Shown piece after piece: positions 45,459 to 54,168 of a stretch of 64,000 bases of DNA. The stretch is taken from the NCBI RefSeq assembly GCF_900172275.1, contig NZ_FWFT01000006.1, forward strand, positions 124,001 through 188,000, read 5' to 3'. The notes beneath the pieces were generated by a model. It was given only the letters and a program-made list of their open reading frames with translations, searched no databases and was not told where the DNA came from. The DNA comes from Pseudooctadecabacter jejudonensis (GTDB lineage Bacteria > Pseudomonadota > Alphaproteobacteria > Rhodobacterales > Rhodobacteraceae). Positions within the stretch are counted from its first letter, which is position 1, and each line of letters starts with the position of its first letter. Position numbers and translations under genes: made by a program.

Positions 45459-46394
45459 TTAGAGTGTGGCGAGACGATCCGCCAGCAGGGCATAGAAGCC
45501 GTCTGCGTCCAGATCCCCGATGAAGGTGCAGTTTTTGGGCCGATCCGTGATGCCCCACCAATCGGCCACGGTCATGCCCAAGGTCAGATCGGATGTGGTT
45601 TCGATTTCCACGTTGATGTGGCGCCCTGTGAAGAGATCCGGTTGAAGCAGGTAGGCGATGACAGTCGGGTCGTGGAGCGGCGCGCCTTCGGAGCCGTATT
45701 TGGCCATGTCGAAGCGTTCGAAAAAGTCGGTCCATGCAGCGGTCATGTCGCCCACACGGGTGCCCATTTGCCGAAATTTTTCGATGCGCGGTTTTGTGGT
45801 GAGCGCCTTGTGGGTCATATCCAGCGGCATGACGGTGAGCGGTAGGCCTGCGGTGAAGACGACTTGCGCGGCCTCTGGATCGACGTAGATGTTGAATTCG
45901 GCGGCGGGGGTGATGTTGCCCACGGCAAAGTACGCACCGCCCATCAGGACGATTTCCGCGATGGCGTCCTTGATGTCGGGCGCGCGGGTCAGGGCTGTGG
46001 CGATGTTGGTCAGCGGGCCTAACGGACAGAGCGTGATGCTGGCGGGGGCGGCGGCGCGGCAGGTGTCGATGATCCAGTCCACCGCGTGTTGGTCCTGCAG
46101 CGGCATTGTCGGGTCGTCAAGCTGCGGCCCGTCAAGGCCGGTTTTGCCGTGGACGTGTTCGGCGGTCACCAGTTTACGGGCGATCGGCGCGTCGCAGCCT
46201 GCAAAGACCTTCATGTCTGGGCGGCCCGCCAATTCGCACACGATGCGGGCGTTCTTTTCCGTCAGCGGCAGGGGCACATTGCCCGCCACGGCCGTGATGC
46301 CCAGCACGTTCAATTCAGGGGAGGCCAGTGCCAGCAGGATGGCAACGGCGTCGTCTTGTCCAGGGTCTGTGTCGATGATGATGTCGCGGGGCAT
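45459..46394 (-). CDS. Inosine-uridine-preferring nucleoside hydrolase family
   Basis: 311 residues; Ca2+-binding motif DTDPGQDDAVAI at residues 8-19, AGNVPLPLTEKNA, LGPLTNIATAL and HDPTVIAYLL with a further conserved Asp. Hydrolyses ribonucleosides to ribose and base in nucleoside salvage. Cytoplasmic. Confidence 0.93.
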   Translation of the reverse strand: MPRDIIIDTDPGQDDAVAILLALASPELNVLGITAVAGNVPLPLTEKNARIVCELAGRPDMKVFAGCDAPIARKLVTAEHVHGKTGLDGPQLDDPTMPLQDQHAVDWIIDTCRAAAPASITLCPLGPLTNIATALTRAPDIKDAIAEIVLMGGAYFAVGNITPAAEFNIYVDPEAAQVVFTAGLPLTVMPLDMTHKALTTKPRIEKFRQMGTRVGDMTAAWTDFFERFDMAKYGSEGAPLHDPTVIAYLLQPDLFTGRHINVEIETTSDLTLGMTVADWWGITDRPKNCTFIGDLDADGFYALLADRLATL

Positions 46395-46453
46395 TTGAGG
46401 GGGCTTTCACTTGGGTGCGCGCAGCCTAATGCCATGTGGGCGGGGGGGAAAGG

Positions 46454-46475
46454 GGGCGCGCGGTGCCGCGCGCCC
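46454..46475 (-). terminator. Hairpin after the secreted hydrolase gene
   Basis: GGGCGCGCG/CGCGCGCCC stem with 4-nt loop, 22 bp past the stop at 46497; no clear U-tract. Confidence 0.4.
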
Positions 46476-46496
46476 TGATTTCAATGTGATCGGTGC

Positions 46497-47810
46497 TTAC
46501 CCGTCTTCGGGCGTGGATGTTTCAAAGCGCAGCCCGTGGGCGGAGCGGTTGGGAAAGCCGGACCAATAGGTGTGCGCATCCGTGGGATTGCCTGCATCGT
46601 CCAGATCCCAGACCCCGTCTGCGGCCACGGGCACCAGATCAAACGTGGCACTGCGGTCTTGTGATTTGAGGTGTTGGTCGAGGAAGGCCGTGACAAAATG
46701 CTGGCTGATGTTGTTCATCCGCGTGCTGTCCCAAACGGCGTCTGCGTAGTGTTCGAAGGGGGCCCAGCCCAAGGCCTCGGACACGGCATAGCTTTCGGCG
46801 GGGGCGGGCATGGGGGCGCCTGCGTTGTGGTTGGCAGCCTCGAAGGTCAGCAGATGGCGGGTGGTGCCTGTGGCCTGATCAAACATACCGCGGATGGCGT
46901 CATAGATGCTGACGTCATCCACCCCGCCTGCGATCAACAAAAGGGGATCGTCGATGGCGGCAAAGGCCTCAGGCGACCAAAAGCCTGCGTTATTGCCCCA
47001 TGGGCCGAAGGCGACGAAGGCTTTGATGCGGTCATCGTCAAGCCCCGCGTGGCTGCCCGAGCCGTGCAGGTTGCGTTCCAGCAGGCCTTGCGGTGCACCC
47101 CATTCATATTCGGTGCTGGCCTGTGTGACACCGGCACCTGCGTAGATCAGAGCGCCATAGCCCCCCATGGAGTAGCCCACAACCGCAGTGTTGGTGGCAT
47201 CGGTGATCGCCCCCAGATCGCCTTCAAGTGCGGCCATCTGATCCACGACGAACATCTGATCCCACGGGCGGTTCACGAGGGTCGACCCAAACGCGCCTTG
47301 ATCGGAGTAGGTGCTGTCGGTGTGATCAATCGAGGCCACGACATATCCCTTGCTGGCGATGTTTTCGGCCAAGGGCGACATGAGCATCCGGTTGCCGGGA
47401 TAGCCGTGGCTGATAATCACAAGGGGATATGGGCCGGTATCCGTGCCCGCAGGTGTGGCGTCGCGGGCGGCGCGTCCTGTCAGCGTGACCTCGGTCGTGC
47501 CGTCGCGCAGGATGGTGGTGTAGGTGCCGCCTGCCTCTGTGGTGTCTGCGGCGGGGTACCAGACTTCGACGGTCAATGAGCGGTCTGCGCGCGCAATATC
47601 GCCGTCTGCGCCAGTGGCGGCCACGTCGATTTGATCAGGGTTGGTGAAGGTGAGGGTTTGCACCCCGATGGGGGACGCACCATAGGCTGCAAATTCAGGG
47701 GCATCGGGGCGGATGATGTCGATGCGGTTTTCTGCGCTGGCTGGAACTGCAAGCCCGCCGAGCGTTGTGGCAAGCATGGCGGAAAGGGCGATGTTTGGGG
47801 TGCGCGTCAT
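46497..47810 (-). CDS. Secreted alpha/beta hydrolase (dienelactone hydrolase/PAF-AH-like)
   Basis: 437 residues from the ATG at 47808-47810 behind a strong TAGGAGGA. Signal peptide about 26 residues (MTRTPNIALSAMLATTLGGL, then AVPASA). The hydrolase core has VEVWYPA, PLVIISHGYPGNRMLMSPLA, the nucleophile elbow GYSMGGYG and a late His in EAANHN. Platelet-activating-factor acetylhydrolase/dienelactone-hydrolase-like enzymes share this layout; substrate not known. Exported to periplasm or outside. Confidence 0.87.
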   Translation of the reverse strand: MTRTPNIALSAMLATTLGGLAVPASAENRIDIIRPDAPEFAAYGASPIGVQTLTFTNPDQIDVAATGADGDIARADRSLTVEVWYPAADTTEAGGTYTTILRDGTTEVTLTGRAARDATPAGTDTGPYPLVIISHGYPGNRMLMSPLAENIASKGYVVASIDHTDSTYSDQGAFGSTLVNRPWDQMFVVDQMAALEGDLGAITDATNTAVVGYSMGGYGALIYAGAGVTQASTEYEWGAPQGLLERNLHGSGSHAGLDDDRIKAFVAFGPWGNNAGFWSPEAFAAIDDPLLLIAGGVDDVSIYDAIRGMFDQATGTTRHLLTFEAANHNAGAPMPAPAESYAVSEALGWAPFEHYADAVWDSTRMNNISQHFVTAFLDQHLKSQDRSATFDLVPVAADGVWDLDDAGNPTDAHTYWSGFPNRSAHGLRFETSTPEDG

Positions 47811-47873
47811 TCTGATCCTCCTATGTGACACGGAGGAGCCTAGCGCGTCTGAGATCAATTGCGACCCGTGACG

Positions 47874-48107
47874 TTACAGTCGCCCCTCGGCGGACAGGCG
47901 ACGTTTGAGAGCGCCCGCGCGGGTGTCCCCGACCTCCAGCGCGAAAATATACGCTTGGGTGAGAAAGAAGCAGGCGGTGTCAGTGTCTGCGGCGATGTCA
48001 GCGGCGCGGGTATAAAGGCCCACAAGGGTTGTGGCATCGCCCGCGTCATGGGCGGCCAGAAGGGCGGCGTTCAGATCGTCGTGCTGATCTTTTGCGGCGT
48101 CGGTCAT
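47874..48107 (-). CDS. Small TPR-like protein
   Basis: 77 residues from the ATG at 48105-48107, which overlaps the stop of the Rieske gene (ATGA). Two helical repeats (LNAALLAAHDAGDATTLVGL and ADIAADTDTACFFLTQAYIF) read like tetratricopeptide units. Translational coupling to the Rieske oxygenase suggests a role with it. No family recognised beyond TPR-like pattern. Confidence 0.7.
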   Translation of the reverse strand: MTDAAKDQHDDLNAALLAAHDAGDATTLVGLYTRAADIAADTDTACFFLTQAYIFALEVGDTRAGALKRRLSAEGRL

Positions 48108-49249
48108 TCGGCCGCTTGCAGTTTGCCCGCGACCCAGTCGTGAAAACAATGGGTCGGCCCGTCCATTGCGGGCGAAAAGCGGCCCCCGTCGAACCCCGGT
48201 GCGGCGCGGCCGCGCTGCATGCCTTCGACGACACCGATGTCCTCTTCGAAAACGTCTTTCCACAGGGCCGCGTTTTTCGCGCGCAGATCGGCGTCCGTTG
48301 CGGGGTCTGCGTAATAAAGGTGGATGTGTTCCGCCGTTTGGTCGTGGGCCAGCGGTTCCAGAACGATGGCGAAGGCGTGGTCGCGCTGTGCGCCCAACAG
48401 CACGTTGGGATAAAGGGCGATGTATTCGGCGCCTTCGTCCCAGAAGTCGGACAGGCCCGCGAAATCGGGAAAGGTCTGCCCTGCTTCGCCTTGCAGTTGG
48501 CGGTAGACCAAGGTGCCTTGGCCCGAATATTTGCCGTATTCCGCGATGTTGTAGTGATCCTCAAGCCGGGAATAGCTGTTCAAACCAGGGTGGACCCACG
48601 GCAGGTGGTAGCTTTCACAGTAGTTTTCCACGGCGAGTTTCCAGTTGGTCGCCACGTTCAGGGTAAAGGCGCTGTCCGGCCCGCCGTGATGCAGCGGCGT
48701 GTCGTGCTCATGCCAGCGGGCGATCAGGTCGGCGTGGATGTCTTCGAACGGATCCGCCTTACCGTCGATGTTGATAAAGACGATGTCGCGCCAGATGTGG
48801 CTGCGGACTTCGATCAGACCCAAATCGTCTTTGACGATGGCGTCATGGGTGTTGTGACCCGCGCCGCCCACATGCGGGGTGGAGACAAGGCGGCCTTGCG
48901 TGGAATAGCACCACGAATGATAGGGGCAGCGGATCGCGCCCTCAATCTTGCGCGCGGTGTCCACAAGGATCATGCCCCGGTGGCGGCAGATGTTTTGAAA
49001 CACGCGCACTTGGCCCTCTTTGTCGCGCAGCAGCAAAAGGGGGATACCGGTGAAGGTGATGGGCTTGGCGTCGCCCGGCTTTGGCACATCGGCGGCCACG
49101 GCGAGACCGGCCCAGCTGCTGTACAGGACCGCGCGGGCTTCGGCGGTGAAGACATCCGGGTCGGCGTAGTGGGCGTTGGGCAGGCCGTTGGCCACCTCAA
49201 CCGGTTGGCGCACAGCGTTCAGGGGCGTGGTGTTGTGATCTTTGGCCAT
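48104..49249 (-). CDS. Rieske-type ring-hydroxylating oxygenase, alpha subunit
   Basis: 381 residues from the ATG at 49247-49249 behind AAAGGA; the frame is open further upstream without similarity. Rieske [2Fe-2S] ligands CRHRG and CPYHSW, then the mononuclear-iron motif ESYHLPWVH (E-x2-H-x4-H) and a third ligand further on. Members of this group act on aromatic rings or quaternary amines (choline/betaine/carnitine-type monooxygenases). The substrate cannot be told from the sequence; no reductase gene is adjacent. Confidence 0.9.
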   Translation of the reverse strand: MAKDHNTTPLNAVRQPVEVANGLPNAHYADPDVFTAEARAVLYSSWAGLAVAADVPKPGDAKPITFTGIPLLLLRDKEGQVRVFQNICRHRGMILVDTARKIEGAIRCPYHSWCYSTQGRLVSTPHVGGAGHNTHDAIVKDDLGLIEVRSHIWRDIVFINIDGKADPFEDIHADLIARWHEHDTPLHHGGPDSAFTLNVATNWKLAVENYCESYHLPWVHPGLNSYSRLEDHYNIAEYGKYSGQGTLVYRQLQGEAGQTFPDFAGLSDFWDEGAEYIALYPNVLLGAQRDHAFAIVLEPLAHDQTAEHIHLYYADPATDADLRAKNAALWKDVFEEDIGVVEGMQRGRAAPGFDGGRFSPAMDGPTHCFHDWVAGKLQAAE

Positions 49250-49586
49250 GGGCGCGTCCTTTCGAACAAATCTGTGACCCAAGGCTAGACCGATCTGCGC
49301 GGCGGCGTCCGGCAGGCGGGCGACATGGGATATTCTGCCGCCGACATGATGGGGGCCCATCGGCGGTGGGGTGCCAGTGCGGCGGTATGGTCTGCGCCAT
49401 GTGTTGCCGATGGGGGACGGCGGGGGTTTGGGCGGCGTCCCTCCGCCCAACCGCGCGCCTGATTTATGCCGCATGCCGCCCAAAACGTGTCCTTGCGGGT
49501 TGCTGTGTGGTCCGCGGTGTGCGGTCAGGGCACATCAGGGTTACGGGGCTCAGACGCCCCGCCATGTCCATCTAAGGAGAAACCAG
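49250..49586. other. Divergent intergenic region without a gene
   Basis: 337 bp between the Rieske gene and the EF-hand gene. It holds an 8-bp inverted repeat TTGGGCGG/CCGCCCAA (49428-49435 with 49443-49450) and a smaller GGGGC/GCCCC stem near 49540. No convincing small gene or promoter was seen. Confidence 0.5.
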
Positions 49587-49835
49587 ATGATGAAGATGAC
49601 CCAAATGATCGCCCTTGTTCTGATCACCGTCGCAAGTGCCGCCCATGCACAGGACGCAGACCCTGCCATCGACGTGAACGGTGACGGCTTCTACAGCTTT
49701 CCTGAGCTTTTGACGGTCATGCCCGAGATCACGGATGCGGATTTCACGGCCATGGACACCACGGGCGATGGCCTGCTGGACATGGCCGAGGTGACGGCGG
49801 CGCAAGACGCAGGTGTGATGCCCGTGGACCAGTAA
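49587..49835 (+). CDS. Secreted EF-hand protein 1
   Basis: 82 residues from the ATG at 49587 behind AAGGAG. Signal peptide (MMKMTQMIALVLITVASAAH, then AQ) and two EF-hand loops, DVNGDGFYSFPE and DTTGDGLLDMAE, both with the Asp/Gly/Glu Ca2+-binding pattern. Probably a periplasmic calcium-binding protein. Similar in design to the protein at 51062. Nested hairpin terminator at 49937. Confidence 0.85.
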   Translation: MMKMTQMIALVLITVASAAHAQDADPAIDVNGDGFYSFPELLTVMPEITDADFTAMDTTGDGLLDMAEVTAAQDAGVMPVDQ

Positions 49836-49936
49836 CGCGGCGCAGTAACGCCGCGCGTTTTCCCTCATCCCGAGATGGAATGGCCGATCGCTCCGCCATT
49901 CCGGCCGCGCATGTTCCCCAAGCGTGACGCGGCACT

Positions 49937-49984
49937 GCCCCTTGGTTTGCAGCGGGGGACCGCTGCGGGCCAAGGGGCTTTTTT
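49937..49984 (+). terminator. Nested hairpin terminator
   Basis: Outer stem GCCCCTTGG/CCAAGGGGC (49937-49945 with 49970-49978), inner stem CAGCGG/CCGCTG, then TTTTTT. It ends the EF-hand transcript and faces the ilvH 3' end. Confidence 0.8.
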
Positions 49985-50010
49985 GTGACGTTCTTAGAAG
50001 GGGCGGGGCG

Positions 50011-50574
50011 TCAGTCGCTGCCGCGCGACAGGGCGGCCACGCCGGTGCGGGCCATTTCCACCAGCCCGATGGGGCGCATGAGGTCGGCAAAGGCGTCGAT
50101 TTTCTCGGACGTGCCGGTGATTTCAAAGGTGAAGCTGTCCAGCGTGCTGTCGACCACATTGGCGCGGAACACATCGGCCAGACGCAGGGCCTCAACGCGG
50201 TCCTCGCCTTTGCCGGCGACCTTGAACAGGGCCAGTTCCCGCTCCACCGCGCGGCCCTCGACGGTCAGGTCGTGAACCTCACGCACAGAAATGATGCGGC
50301 CCAGCTGGGCGGTGATCTGGTTGATGGTCTGCGGCGTGCCGGTTGTCACCACGGTGATGCGGCTCAGGTGGCCTGTGTGGTCAACCTCGGCCACCGTCAG
50401 GCTTTCGATGTTGTAGCCCCGCCCCGAAAACAGGCCGATGACACGGGCCAGAACACCTGGTTCGTTTTCCACGAGCACAGCCAGCGTGTGGCGTTCTTCG
50501 TGATCCGAAAAAGTCGGCCTTAGGTTGTAGGCGGAATGAGACGTGGCGCCTTGTTTGATATTGAGGGCAGACAT
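50011..50574 (-). CDS. ilvH: Acetolactate synthase small (regulatory) subunit
   Basis: 187 residues: N-terminal ACT domain (TLAVLVENEPGVLARVIGLF, SGRGYNIESLTVAEVDH) that binds valine, and the C-terminal IlvH domain (VDSTLDSFTFEITGTSEKID). It confers feedback inhibition on IlvI. Usually next to ilvI; here 1.56 kb and three genes lie between them. Confidence 0.95.
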   Translation of the reverse strand: MSALNIKQGATSHSAYNLRPTFSDHEERHTLAVLVENEPGVLARVIGLFSGRGYNIESLTVAEVDHTGHLSRITVVTTGTPQTINQITAQLGRIISVREVHDLTVEGRAVERELALFKVAGKGEDRVEALRLADVFRANVVDSTLDSFTFEITGTSEKIDAFADLMRPIGLVEMARTGVAALSRGSD

Positions 50575-50586
50575 GGGGCAGGCTCC

Positions 50587-50931
50587 TTATTGAGGGGGGC
50601 AATCGAGGGCGGCATAATAGGTGTTCACGCCGGTTTCTTTGGTGATGTTTGTTGTGGTGCATCCTGTCGCCACTTCGGCGGCGCGGGCGGCATAGGCCAG
50701 TAACAGGGCCGGATTGGTGGCACCGGTTTCAAAGTTGCGCACCGTGGCCCCGCGCGGGGTGTCGGTGACAGTGAAGGGGATGTCTTCGATCATGACTGAT
50801 TGACCGGGCATTATGTCAGCGACAAATCCACCTGTGCAGGCGGTTGTTGCCATCGTGGCGGTGAACATACCTATATTTCTTGATCGTTTCAGATATTTTT
50901 TAAGGGATTTAACATGTTGAATTACATACAT
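50587..50931 (-). CDS. Small exported or lipoprotein-like protein
   Basis: 114 residues if started at the ATG at 50929-50931 (N-region SLKKYLKRSRN, then hydrophobic IGMFTATMATTAC); 93 residues from the ATG at 50868. The Cys in TTACTGG resembles a lipobox but lacks the usual Leu at -3. The conserved-looking part is VMIEDIPFTVTDTPRGATVR, NFETGATNPALLLAYAARAA and a C-terminal Cys pair. No family recognised. Same strand as ilvH, 12 bp upstream of its start. Confidence 0.6.
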   Translation of the reverse strand: MYVIQHVKSLKKYLKRSRNIGMFTATMATTACTGGFVADIMPGQSVMIEDIPFTVTDTPRGATVRNFETGATNPALLLAYAARAAEVATGCTTTNITKETGVNTYYAALDCPPQ

Positions 50932-51061
50932 CTTTTGACATGCTGCGATTTTTTCTTGAACGCTGCAGGAACTTTTGGACGCAGCGATGTGTTGTGTTTC
51001 CGAAGCCGCACAGGACACCTTGTCCATCACGGTGCTGGCCCAAAGACAATAGGATTTTAAA

Positions 51062-51334
51062 ATGACAAACCTGATGAAAACACTGATCGCTTCCGCTGCT
51101 GTTGCAACGCTGGGCACCGCTGCCCTGGCCGACGGCCATTCCAAGTTCGGTGACTTCGATCCAAACCGCGCCGTGCTGGACCCAACAATGGACCAGAATG
51201 ACGACGGTGAGATCACCATCGATGAGCTGATCGAGATGAACATGATGGTATTCGACACAGATGGCAACGGCGCAATCGACGCCGACGAGCGTGGCGAAGC
51301 CGAGCAGTTCCTCGAAGCTGCGCTGAACCGGTAA
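51062..51334 (+). CDS. Secreted EF-hand protein 2
   Basis: 90 residues; signal peptide (MTNLMKTLIASAAVATLGTA, then ALA), then EF-hand loops DQNDDGEITIDE and DTDGNGAIDADE. Ca2+ binding likely. Good terminator at 51366. It interrupts the ilv region on the opposite strand, together with the lipoprotein-like gene. Confidence 0.85.
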   Translation: MTNLMKTLIASAAVATLGTAALADGHSKFGDFDPNRAVLDPTMDQNDDGEITIDELIEMNMMVFDTDGNGAIDADERGEAEQFLEAALNR

Positions 51335-51365
51335 ATCAACCCTCGGTTGTTACCGATTGTTGGAA

Positions 51366-51395
51366 GGGTGGCCCCGTCGGGGCTGCCCTTTTTTT
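51366..51395 (+). terminator. Terminator after EF-hand protein 2
   Basis: Ten-bp stem with two G-T pairs (51366-51375 with 51379-51388), loop GTC, then seven T. Confidence 0.85.
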
Positions 51396-51427
51396 GCGTT
51401 TTTGCGGGGGTCAAATGATCCATCGCG

Positions 51428-52126
51428 TTACACTGTTGCGCTTTGCGGAGTGGATTGGCCGCGCAGTGCGGTCACCTGAGGATCATTCAGCATTTGCCGC
51501 AACTTCGTGCGCCAGACGCCCGCGTCCCCTTCCCAACTGCGGGGCGGTTCGCGGTCGTCGTAGGTGACGAACGTGCCGTGGGGCAGGGGATCGCCTTCGT
51601 CCATGCGGCCCTTTCGCACCACATTGAACATATGACTGTTGGGCAACCGTGCCTTGAACGCTGCGTCCAACGCCGCCAGATCGGCCTGCCGCGCCAAAGG
51701 GTCCAGCGGCGGCACGGTCAATGACGGCGTGAGGTTGCGTTGCGTGTTGGACCACACGCCGATGGTGGGTTTTCGGGCGAGGGCTGCGAAATTTTCTGCC
51801 AGATGATCGAACTTGGACCGGAATTCATCGAACCGTTCAATCAGGTTTGGGGTGTGAAAAAACCACAGCCTCATGTCATCCCAATAGTACACTTTGCCGC
51901 GCACATGGGTCAGCGCATCAGGGCTGTCCGGGAAAAACCGATTTGTGTCCAACACCTTGGCCAAGGCACGCGGTGGCGCGATGAGCCAGTCAAACGGCGT
52001 GCGTTTGATCCGGCCCTTTTCGCCCACGTTGCGGTCCAGAAACTTCTGGCCCTTCTCGATCTGGAAGGCTGCCTGACAGCTCATCCCGACGGAGACGATG
52101 TTGAAGGTGTCATAGACAAGTGCCAT
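51428..52126 (-). CDS. DUF1796-like putative cysteine peptidase family
   Basis: 232 residues. The N-terminus NIVSVGMSCQAAFQIEK with an early Cys and TPFDWLIAPPRAL is typical of DUF1796 (papain-like, found in capsule/exopolysaccharide contexts). A late His (LPHGTFVTYDD) could complete a Cys-His pair but this is uncertain. It lies 4 bp downstream of ilvI on the same strand, so it is probably read from the same mRNA. Confidence 0.7.
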   Translation of the reverse strand: MALVYDTFNIVSVGMSCQAAFQIEKGQKFLDRNVGEKGRIKRTPFDWLIAPPRALAKVLDTNRFFPDSPDALTHVRGKVYYWDDMRLWFFHTPNLIERFDEFRSKFDHLAENFAALARKPTIGVWSNTQRNLTPSLTVPPLDPLARQADLAALDAAFKARLPNSHMFNVVRKGRMDEGDPLPHGTFVTYDDREPPRSWEGDAGVWRTKLRQMLNDPQVTALRGQSTPQSATV

Positions 52127-52130
52127 CGGA

Positions 52131-53885
52131 TCAGACCAGAACAGACCCTTTCGCGTCGATGACGCCTTGGGTTTCGGCCTCGCCCAGAAGCATTTCGTTG
52201 TGGGCCTTGCCCGACGGGATCATCGGGAAGCAGTTTTCGTGCTTTTCCACCAGACAATCGAAAATGACCGGCCCGTCATGGTTCAGCATTTCCATGATCG
52301 CATCGTCCAGATCCGCAGGATCGGAACAGATGATGCCCTTGGCGCCAAACGCCTCGGCCAGTTTCACGAAATCCGGCAGGCTTTCGGACCAGCTGGAGGA
52401 ATAGCGTTCGCCGTGCAGCAATTCTTGCCACTGGCGCACCATGCCCAGACGTTCGTTGTTCAGGATGAACTGTTTGACGGGCAGGTTGTACTGCACCGCG
52501 GTGCCCATTTCCTGCATGTTCATCAGCCACGACGCCTCACCGGCGACATTGATGACCAGCGCGTCAGGGTGCGCCATTTGCACGCCAATGGACGCGGGGA
52601 AGCCGTAGCCCATCGTGCCCAATCCCCCCGATGTCATCCACTGGTTGGGGTTTTCAAAGCCAAGGTACTGCGCGGCCCACATCTGGTGCTGGCCGACCTC
52701 GGTGCAGATGTAGCGATCTTTACGGTCCTTCGTCAGCGCCTCCAGACGGGTCAGGGCGTGCTGGGGTTTGATGACCTTGCCTTCTTGCGTAAACGCCAGG
52801 CAGTTGACCTTTTTCCAGTCTGCAATCTGGTGTTTCCACTTGGTCACGGCCTCGGCATTCGTCTTGCGGCCGCGGGATTTCCAGACCTTCAGGATGTCTT
52901 CCAGGACGTGGCCCACATCGCCGATGATCGGAATATCCGTTTGGATGACCTTGTTGATGGAGGACGGATCGATGTCGATATGCGCCTTGGTGGAGCCGGG
53001 CGAGAACGCATCAAGACGCCCCGTGATCCGGTCGTCAAAGCGCGCGCCGATGTTGATCATCAGATCGCAATCGTGCATCGCCATGTTCGCCTCATACAGA
53101 CCATGCATCCCCAACATGCCGATCCAGTGTTCGCCTGACGCCGGATAGGCGCCCAGACCCATCAGGGTTGAGGTTATGGGAAAGCCCGTAGCCTCGACCA
53201 ATTCGCGCAGCAGTTGGGATGCTGCAGGGCCGGAGTTGATGACACCACCGCCGGTGTAAAACACAGGGCGCTTGGCCTTTTCCATCGCGGCGACCAGATC
53301 GGTGATGCCTTCGATGTCGCCTTTGACGTTGGGCTGATAGTGCGACTTTTGCGGCGCGGGCTTAGCGTAGGTGCCGTTGGCGAATTGAACATCCTTGGGG
53401 ATGTCGATCAGCACAGGGCCGGGGCGGCCGGATGTGGCCACGTGGAACGCCTCATGGATCGTGGGCGCCAGCGCGTCCGTTTCCTTGACCAGCCAGTTGT
53501 GTTTGGTGCAGGGCCGCGTGATGCCGACCGTGTCGGCCTCCTGAAAGGCATCGGATCCGATCATAAACGTCGGCACCTGTCCGGTGAAAACGATGATCGG
53601 GATGCTGTCCATCAGCGCATCCGTCAGGCCAGTGACCGCATTCGTGGCCCCGGGGCCGGATGTCACCAGCGCAACACCGGGTTTGCCGGTGGACCGTGCG
53701 TATCCTTCGGCGGCATGAACCGCTCCCTGTTCGTGACGCACCAGAATGTGCTTGATCGAGTTTTGCTGAAAAATCTCGTCATAAATCGGTAGGACGGCGC
53801 CACCGGGATATCCAAAGACTGTATCCACACCCTGATCGATCAGGGCTTGAACCACCATTTTTGCACCGGTCATTTGAGCTGACAT
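52131..53885 (-). CDS. ilvI: Acetolactate synthase large subunit
   Basis: 584 residues, complete. TPP-dependent condensation of two pyruvates (or pyruvate and 2-oxobutyrate), first common step of Val/Leu/Ile synthesis. Motifs: [35 protein letters not shown] (Glu of TPP activation), [21 protein letters not shown] and the late [19 protein letters not shown]. Preceded by a leader peptide and attenuator. The small subunit gene ilvH is 1.56 kb away. Confidence 0.95.
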   Translation of the reverse strand: MSAQMTGAKMVVQALIDQGVDTVFGYPGGAVLPIYDEIFQQNSIKHILVRHEQGAVHAAEGYARSTGKPGVALVTSGPGATNAVTGLTDALMDSIPIIVFTGQVPTFMIGSDAFQEADTVGITRPCTKHNWLVKETDALAPTIHEAFHVATSGRPGPVLIDIPKDVQFANGTYAKPAPQKSHYQPNVKGDIEGITDLVAAMEKAKRPVFYTGGGVINSGPAASQLLRELVEATGFPITSTLMGLGAYPASGEHWIGMLGMHGLYEANMAMHDCDLMINIGARFDDRITGRLDAFSPGSTKAHIDIDPSSINKVIQTDIPIIGDVGHVLEDILKVWKSRGRKTNAEAVTKWKHQIADWKKVNCLAFTQEGKVIKPQHALTRLEALTKDRKDRYICTEVGQHQMWAAQYLGFENPNQWMTSGGLGTMGYGFPASIGVQMAHPDALVINVAGEASWLMNMQEMGTAVQYNLPVKQFILNNERLGMVRQWQELLHGERYSSSWSESLPDFVKLAEAFGAKGIICSDPADLDDAIMEMLNHDGPVIFDCLVEKHENCFPMIPSGKAHNEMLLGEAETQGVIDAKGSVLV

Positions 53886-53935
53886 TGTTTTATCCTCTTA
53901 GCAGCTGCCGTTATCGTGTCGTATCGCATAAAAAA

Positions 53936-53956
53936 GCCCCCGAAGATTTCGGAGGC
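53936..53956 (-). terminator. ilvI attenuator hairpin
   Basis: On the minus strand GCCTCCGAA/TTCGGGGGC, 9-bp stem with one G-T pair, loop ATC, then seven T/A-free T residues (53929-53935 read as T with one A). It lies 45 bp upstream of the ilvI ATG. An alternative stem (53990-53998 with 53955-53963) overlaps its first arm and is mutually exclusive. Confidence 0.75.
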
Positions 53957-53982
53957 GCATGGGAACCGGAATGGTCAACCTG

Positions 53983-54030
53983 TTACAGGCCCATGCGCGT
54001 GTCTCCTTCAAGTACAAGGACGATGTTCAT
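53983..54030 (-). CDS. ilv leader peptide
   Basis: 15 codons, MNIVLVLEGDTRMGL, on the minus strand. Codons 3-7 are Ile-Val-Leu-Val-Leu, the three amino acids that the pathway makes. AAAGGAGAG lies before the ATG. It ends 26 bp before the attenuator. Stalling at codons 3-7 would leave the antiterminator arm at 53990-53998 (codons 11-14) free to pair with 53955-53963. Confidence 0.75.
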   Translation of the reverse strand: MNIVLVLEGDTRMGL

Positions 54031-54057
54031 CCGAGGCTCTCCTTTGTGCGTGCTGGA

Positions 54058-54086
54058 TGTATGCCCAAGCGGGGCAGGACGGTCAA
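54058..54086 (-). promoter_or_regulatory. Likely ilvI promoter
   Basis: On the minus strand TTGACC, 17 bp, CATACA, about 28 bp upstream of the leader peptide ATG. The -10 is weak; the -35 and spacing are good. The 53886-54293 gap holds this, the leader/attenuator and the PhoB sites for the divergent phosphatase. Confidence 0.45.
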
Positions 54087-54168
54087 CAGCCCAAATCGCA
54101 AAAATGTCGCTGTAGGGCGGTTTTTCGCAACTTTCTTTCTGGGGCTGCTCAAAGCGGACGCGGCAGGC

